Translations under genes and position numbers: made by a program | Assembly (NCBI GenBank): GCA_964610175.1 | Contig: CAZSVE010000113.1 | Span: forward strand, 1 to 7,634 | DNA: 7,634 bases | Source of the DNA: CAZSVE01 sp964610175 | GTDB lineage: Bacteria > Pseudomonadota > Gammaproteobacteria > HK1 | Direction: 5' to 3' | In this document: positions 5,842 through 7,634 of the stretch, piece by piece | How the letters are laid out: each line of letters starts with the position of its first letter | Position numbering within the stretch: the stretch's first letter is position 1 | The notes under the pieces: generated by a model | The model's database searches: none | Told to the model about the DNA's origin: nothing | What the model saw: only the letters and a program-made list of their open reading frames with translations

Positions 5842-7104
5842 CCGGGCCGCCAGCAGGCGCGGCGTCATGATATCGAGCGTCAGGTCCTTTTGGGCAAGGG
5901 ATGCGATTTGCCCCAGCACATGCCTTTCATCCGGGCCAAGCGGTGGTTCGGGGTGCAGGATACGCAGCACCGAACCCTGTGCGGGAAAAGTTCCATTCTG
6001 CTCCGCCTCTTGTAACCCCTCTCGTAACCAATGCGCCAGCGTCAGGGGCTCCGGGGCATGGGGCGCCCACCAGGCGATGTCGAACCCGGAGCCGGCATCC
6101 GATAATTCCCGTTGGTGCCGCCAAAGAATTCGCTTCAGGGATTCATCCACCAGCAGGCCGAGGGCGCGGTAGACGCTTTCTTTGCGCCACCCGCGCTTTT
6201 TCCGGCGGATGGGTATGCGTGGGACATGGTCCATCAGGAAGGAACCCCGCTCTTCCCCGACATCCAGGGCATCCATCATGACCACCGGCATACCGGCGTT
6301 CTTGGCGGTGAGCAGCTCCCGCTGACACCATTTCCGGCTCGAGTACGAATCGGTGCGTATGGCGAGCAAGGCACTGCTCTCCGCCTTGACGCGTAGTTCT
6401 TCGTCCCAGTCATCGCCCGGTTGCAGATCGCTTGCGTCGAAAAAGTGACAGAGATGGGTATCGGCAATGATGCGCCGGATCATGGTAGTCAACGCCAATG
6501 GGTCTCCTTCATTACCGGACGGATGCCTGAATGAACGCGATTGCCTCGTGTGACTGATAAAGACCATCAGCCGCTTTTCTCCCTCCCTGGAAAGCTGTTG
6601 CGCAATCCCCTGGGCAAGATCGCGGCAACGCGGCATGGCCTCCGTTTCGCCCTTTCGGGGTGGAGAGCCCGCAATTCTCTGGTAGGACCGCAATCGTTTC
6701 GCGAGGGTCGTGTACTCCATGGCGCGCGGGTCGATGAGATACGGAAAGACCCCGATGCGATCGGGCGTACTACCCTGCAATCGAGTGATTTCCTCGATGT
6801 AATCCCGCCAAGGCCCCGAGTCCCGAACCGCGTCGGCCATGGCCATCCCCATGATGGGGACGACGGCAATGAACCGGGCCGCTTCGATTCCGGTTGGCAG
6901 GGAAGTTCCGGGGAACGGAATAGGACGTGGCGCGTCGCCGTTCCCACGCCAGCCTGCGCTGCGAACAAAGACCTCGACGGCGCCACTCAAGAGACCCGTG
7001 AACGAGTTGCCGCGAAAGTGTTCGATGAATTCCCGGGCAATTTCCGAGCCCTTTTCATCGCGCGGATGCCATAGGACGTAGATCTCCAGGATGGGAGGGA
7101 GCAT
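5833..7104 (-). CDS. TIR-domain protein with extra N-terminal TIR-like domain
   Basis: The 423-residue protein contains a bacterial TIR domain at about 176-300. It has KRLMVFISHTRQS (177-189, first strand), FFDASDLQPGDDW (221-233) and SSRKWCQREL (255-264). Trp259 and Glu263 have the W-x3-E spacing seen around the catalytic Glu of SARM1 and other NAD-cleaving TIRs, so NADase or cyclase activity is plausible. Residues 5-145 (LEIYVLWHPRDEKGSEIA, then EVFVRSAGW and ARFIAVVPIMGMAMAD) look like a second, degenerate TIR-like domain without an obvious catalytic Glu. Residues 340-423 form a further small domain ending in DIMTPRLLAARGG that I cannot assign. No signal peptide or membrane helix is seen. 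The ATG at 7104 has AAAGGAA six bases upstream. It is the first gene of the TIR-SLOG operon; by analogy with Thoeris ThsB it would make a nucleotide signal on infection. Confidence 0.85.
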   Translation of the reverse strand: MLPPILEIYVLWHPRDEKGSEIAREFIEHFRGNSFTGLLSGAVEVFVRSAGWRGNGDAPRPIPFPGTSLPTGIEAARFIAVVPIMGMAMADAVRDSGPWRDYIEEITRLQGSTPDRIGVFPYLIDPRAMEYTTLAKRLRSYQRIAGSPPRKGETEAMPRCRDLAQGIAQQLSREGEKRLMVFISHTRQSRSFRHPSGNEGDPLALTTMIRRIIADTHLCHFFDASDLQPGDDWDEELRVKAESSALLAIRTDSYSSRKWCQRELLTAKNAGMPVVMMDALDVGEERGSFLMDHVPRIPIRRKKRGWRKESVYRALGLLVDESLKRILWRHQRELSDAGSGFDIAWWAPHAPEPLTLAHWLREGLQEAEQNGTFPAQGSVLRILHPEPPLGPDERHVLGQIASLAQKDLTLDIMTPRLLAARGG

Positions 7105-7139
7105 GGAAGGTTCCTTTGTGTTCTCGTGATCGGGTTGGC

Positions 7140-7170
7140 ATTATCCGCCTTGTGGAAGAGACCAATACAA
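7140..7170 (-). promoter_or_regulatory. Candidate promoter of the TIR-SLOG operon
   Basis: On the minus strand, GATAAT (7145-7140) matches five of six bases of the -10 consensus and would give a leader of about 30 nt before the ATG at 7104. The only -35 candidate is TTGTAT (7170-7165) with a long 19-bp spacer, a weak match. A weak or activator-dependent promoter would suit a defence operon, but this is inference. Confidence 0.35.
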
Positions 7171-7398
7171 TCCCCGCATCATCCCGCCGCGCCTGTATGA
7201 CAACGCGCAATGCGGATTCGCAAAGGTATACGACTGGAGCGAGTACCCCAGTACCGTCCAATCATGGATACATGAGGCATTCGAGCAGAGAAACAGAATA
7301 AATCCGGACAATTCCTATCCTTCATTCAAGAACAATCGCTCAGGGACAGGCTGGCAGTAGCAAATAGGGTTGTTGCTTATGGCCCTGGCCGAGGCTTT

Positions 7399-7577
7399 GC
7401 CTCGAACCAACAAACCATGATTGGGAATCGGTCAAAGCAAAATTGGTATTTTGGAACATGTCAGCGCTTCGCGCCAAGGCTGAAGCGGGGTGGGTCTTGG
7501 CGTACCCAGCGGTTCTCTCGGAATTTTTGTTTTTCCGATAATCTAGCAAGGCATCGCCTCGAACCGACAAGGCATGA
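7399..7577 (+). repeat. 22-bp imperfect direct repeats around the right 89-bp copy
   Basis: The segment 7399-7420 starting GCCTCGAACCAACAA recurs at 7556-7577 starting GCCTCGAACCGACAA, with 19 of 22 bases matching and both ending CATGA. The two copies lie on either side of the 89-bp repeat at 7452-7540, but not directly against it, so they are not a simple target-site duplication. Confidence 0.6.
7452..7540 (+). repeat. 89-bp direct repeat, right copy
   Basis: This copy is aligned base for base with 3846-3934, differing at three positions (T to C, A to G, G to A relative to the left copy). The 7-bp inverted repeat CGCCAAG/CTTGGCG is fully kept. One of the differences makes a second possible stem, CGCTTC/GAAGCG, perfect in this copy. 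Its distance from the left copy is 3,606 bp start to start, and that interval holds the lipoprotein, SLOG and TIR genes. Confidence 0.9.
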
Positions 7578-7634
7578 GTTGGTAGAAGGAATGGCGGCTG
7601 TGCATCCGAGCTGATAGAGAGGTGCCCCGGTTGA

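Larger units (their letters stand above)
7105..7634. other. Gene-free region upstream of the TIR operon
   Basis: No supported gene lies between the TIR start and the window end. The region holds a candidate promoter for the TIR operon (7140-7170), a small hairpin CGAGGC-TTT-GCCTCG (7390-7404), the right copy of the 89-bp repeat, and a 22-bp imperfect repeat on either side of that copy. Short frames here are products of the repeats. Confidence 0.6.

Noticed and set aside
5417..6172. 251-codon plus-strand frame across the SLOG/TIR junction
   Set aside because: It is antisense to two genes with clear domains and has no domain of its own.
7378..7436. Possible tRNA because GGTTCGAGGC on the minus strand resembles a T-arm
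   Set aside because: No acceptor, D or anticodon stems can be placed around it; the word is part of a small hairpin and a local repeat.

Overview
The window looks like a gammaproteobacterial chromosome segment of moderately high GC content. The evidence is an IspD of the proteobacterial type and a neighbouring pair of genes (FmdB-type zinc ribbon and DUF502 membrane protein) that is common in that class. Roughly 60% of the window is coding. The rest is unusually rich in small repeats: REP-like palindromes, tandem repeats and an 89-bp dispersed repeat. This suggests a genome with abundant intergenic elements; the species cannot be named from the sequence.

Left part (1-3700), housekeeping genes separated by repeat-bearing spacers. 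Positions 1-794 hold no convincing gene but contain a facing pair of REP-like elements and a decayed hairpin repeat. ispD (minus, MEP isoprenoid pathway) follows. Divergent from it is a small unrecognised gene (plus, 1614-1991). A gene-free spacer carries a (CTGGAC)4 tract. Then come the DUF502 inner-membrane protein and the FmdB-type zinc ribbon protein, both minus. The zinc ribbon gene has a good sigma70-like promoter with a 3 x 13-bp tandem repeat directly against its -35 box.

Right part (3846-7540), an accessory module bracketed by two copies of an 89-bp direct repeat (86/89 identical, no gaps). Between the copies lie a predicted lipoprotein with a Gly/Ala-rich hydrophobic stretch (plus) and, convergent to it, a tight two-gene operon on the minus strand. 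That operon encodes a 423-residue TIR-domain protein with an apparently intact catalytic Glu, followed after 5 nt by a 291-residue stand-alone SLOG-fold protein.

TIR plus SLOG is the core logic of Thoeris-type immunity: the TIR makes an NAD-derived signal and the SLOG domain binds it. Here, however, no SIR2 or other known effector is fused to the SLOG protein. The TIR protein also has an extra N-terminal domain that looks like a degenerate TIR, and an unassigned C-terminal domain. This pair, possibly with the lipoprotein, is the most interesting element of the window. Its function is inferred from domain recognition and gene context only.
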